From assembly GCA_002495845.1 (NCBI GenBank), contig DAHF01000097.1:1-13518 (forward strand): a DNA stretch of 13,518 bases, given 5' to 3'. Under the pieces are notes generated by a model that made no database searches, had not been told where the DNA came from, and saw only the letters and a list, made by a program, of their open reading frames with translations. The position numbers and the translations under genes are program-made. The stretch is from Sulfolobus sp. UBA167. GTDB lineage: Archaea > Thermoproteota > Thermoprotei_A > Sulfolobales > Sulfolobaceae. Positions 12,532-13,518 of this stretch are shown piece after piece. How positions within the stretch are numbered: the first letter of the stretch is position 1; each line of letters starts with the position of its first letter.

Positions 12532-13518
12532 TTAGGGAATTACCTCAGTTGAGTCCTGAACTGGGTCATATATGAGGCTAGATTTGTTAATCACTCCGTC
12601 ACCGATTAAACTCTCTATTTCAGGTAGCTTGGAGATCACCATCCTTAGATACCTCTTCGTAACAGAGTCTACTAGCAGGAATCCTTCCTCGCCCCAATAT
12701 TTCTCATTAGAAGCATAAAGACACCTACCACCGCAGTACTTCTTAACGTCACAACCCTTGCAATAGTCTGGAAGAGGATCCTCGAGGAGCCTAAACTCGT
12801 TCATCGTACCAAGCTCAGCCCACTTCTCCCTGACTGCGATGGGACAAGACAAAACCCTACCTTCAGGGGTAACGGTTATAGATGAATATCCAGCTCCACA
12901 CGGAGATCCCCTGTATCCTCCAGTGAAATGGGCGCTAATCACTCCTAAGAAAGGTATTATCTTCACGACTTTGCCATGCCTAAGGTTTTCCATGAATATA
13001 TCCATTAATTTCTCGAGCCCAGGGAGGTAGGACTTCTCTGCCCAATTCTCGAAGTCCCATCTCTCAGACCATATAACGTTAAGTTGCCAGTGTATTTTAT
13101 CGAAGACACCTAGTTCTATTAGGTGCTTAACTTCCTCATAGATATCAGAATCCATAGTAACTGCCATTCTAGCTATGGTTTCTACACCTAAAGACTTCAA
13201 ATAAGAGGCGTTCTCAACTACTCTCTTATATATACCTTTACCTCTGTGTTTATCTGTTACTTCTTCACGTCCATCTATAGAAAGAAGCGCAACGTTCATT
13301 CTTCTCCAATACGGCTCTGGAAGCAACTTCACTGCAGTACCGTTGGTCTGAACGCCCCATCTAACGGCATTCAGGCTATCCATTGTTCTCATTATAAATT
13401 TAGGGTTCATCAATGGTTCTCCTCCATAAAAAATAACCGTAGGAGATTTGTCTCTAGTCTCTATCGTTGACTTAAGCTTCGTAATATCATATTTTACAGA
13501 CCAAGCTACGACATCTCG
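12532..13518 (-). CDS. Radical SAM/SPASM-domain enzyme, N-terminus outside window
   Basis: The reading frame stays open to the right edge (328 codons visible), so the gene is partial at its 5' end. The first TTG/ATG codons (13413 onwards) are internal: the residues before them read TVIFYGGEPLMNP, a conserved radical SAM strand-2 motif (GGEP). The CxxxCxxC loop that binds the SAM cluster lies beyond the edge. The C-terminal part carries a SPASM-type auxiliary cluster region: CGAGYSSITVTPEGRVLSCP, then YCKGCDVKKYCGGRCLYAS, six cysteines in all (Cys172, 190, 218, 221, 227, 231 counted from 13413). Enzymes of this architecture modify peptides (RiPP maturation) or mature other enzymes; from memory it resembles the archaeal family annotated as putative peptide-modifying radical SAM enzymes (AF1577-like). 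No precursor peptide gene is visible in the 202 nt downstream. The partner may lie to the right. Confidence 0.85.
   Translation of the reverse strand, partial: RDVVAWSVKYDITKLKSTIETRDKSPTVIFYGGEPLMNPKFIMRTMDSLNAVRWGVQTNGTAVKLLPEPYWRRMNVALLSIDGREEVTDKHRGKGIYKRVVENASYLKSLGVETIARMAVTMDSDIYEEVKHLIELGVFDKIHWQLNVIWSERWDFENWAEKSYLPGLEKLMDIFMENLRHGKVVKIIPFLGVISAHFTGGYRGSPCGAGYSSITVTPEGRVLSCPIAVREKWAELGTMNEFRLLEDPLPDYCKGCDVKKYCGGRCLYASNEKYWGEEGFLLVDSVTKRYLRMVISKLPEIESLIGDGVINKSSLIYDPVQDSTEVIP

Noticed and set aside
12532..13413. A complete 293-residue radical SAM-like protein starting at 13413
   Set aside because: The frame continues upstream without a stop to the window edge and contains the conserved GGEP motif before that codon, so the gene is partial and 13413 is internal.
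1..13518. CRISPR array, or defence or prophage cluster
   Set aside because: No regularly spaced direct repeats are present, and the genes are metabolic or surface proteins, not Cas, restriction, toxin or phage proteins.

Overview
The window looks like chromosomal DNA of a thermoacidophilic crenarchaeon of the order Sulfolobales (Metallosphaera, Sulfolobus, Acidianus and relatives). The evidence is a malonyl-CoA reductase of the Sulfolobales type, AT-rich intergenic DNA around coding regions of moderate GC, archaeal TATA boxes about 25-28 nt before most start codons (leaderless transcripts), and acid-lifestyle genes such as a very large S53 (sedolisin/kumamolisin) protease. The species cannot be fixed from the sequence alone.

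Layout. 1-386 is gene-free AT-rich DNA with a 10-bp hairpin, a short GC-rich motif and the promoter of mcr. 387-1457 (+) is mcr, an enzyme of the 3-hydroxypropionate/4-hydroxybutyrate CO2-fixation cycle. 1494-2297 (+) is an unrecognised protein whose 3' end overlaps a leftward two-gene operon. That operon, 4299 to 2288 (-), encodes a CCG-domain iron-sulfur protein and a LUD-domain ferredoxin-like protein, together resembling LutA/LutB of lactate oxidation. 4468-4815 (+) is a small unknown protein. 4888-8193 (-) is a secreted, membrane-anchored S53 acid protease of 1101 residues.

8194-8911 is a 718-nt stretch without a convincing gene. It holds two things worth attention: a decayed 3' end of an IS200/IS605-type tnpB with its right-end (omega-RNA-like) hairpins (about 8375-8510), and a 240-nt GC-rich, strongly self-complementary island (about 8546-8785) that looks like a structured RNA gene rather than protein-coding DNA.

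8912-11269 (+) is an M1 zinc aminopeptidase. 11307-11669 (+) is a small ferritin-like di-iron protein, overlapped tail to tail by 11637-12329 (-), a membrane protein with half a phospholipase D-like domain. 12532-13518 (-) is a radical SAM/SPASM enzyme whose N-terminus lies beyond the right edge.

Functional picture. The genes are mostly independent housekeeping or metabolic units with their own promoters: carbon fixation, iron-sulfur oxidoreduction, extracellular protein digestion (S53) and intracellular peptide trimming (M1). The only clear operon is the LutA/LutB-like pair, joined by an ATGA overlap. No defence island, prophage, CRISPR array, tRNA or rRNA gene was found. The best candidates for something undescribed are the GC-rich island, the adjoining tnpB relic with a matching 15-nt motif upstream of mcr, and the altered iron-sulfur motifs in the Lut-like pair.
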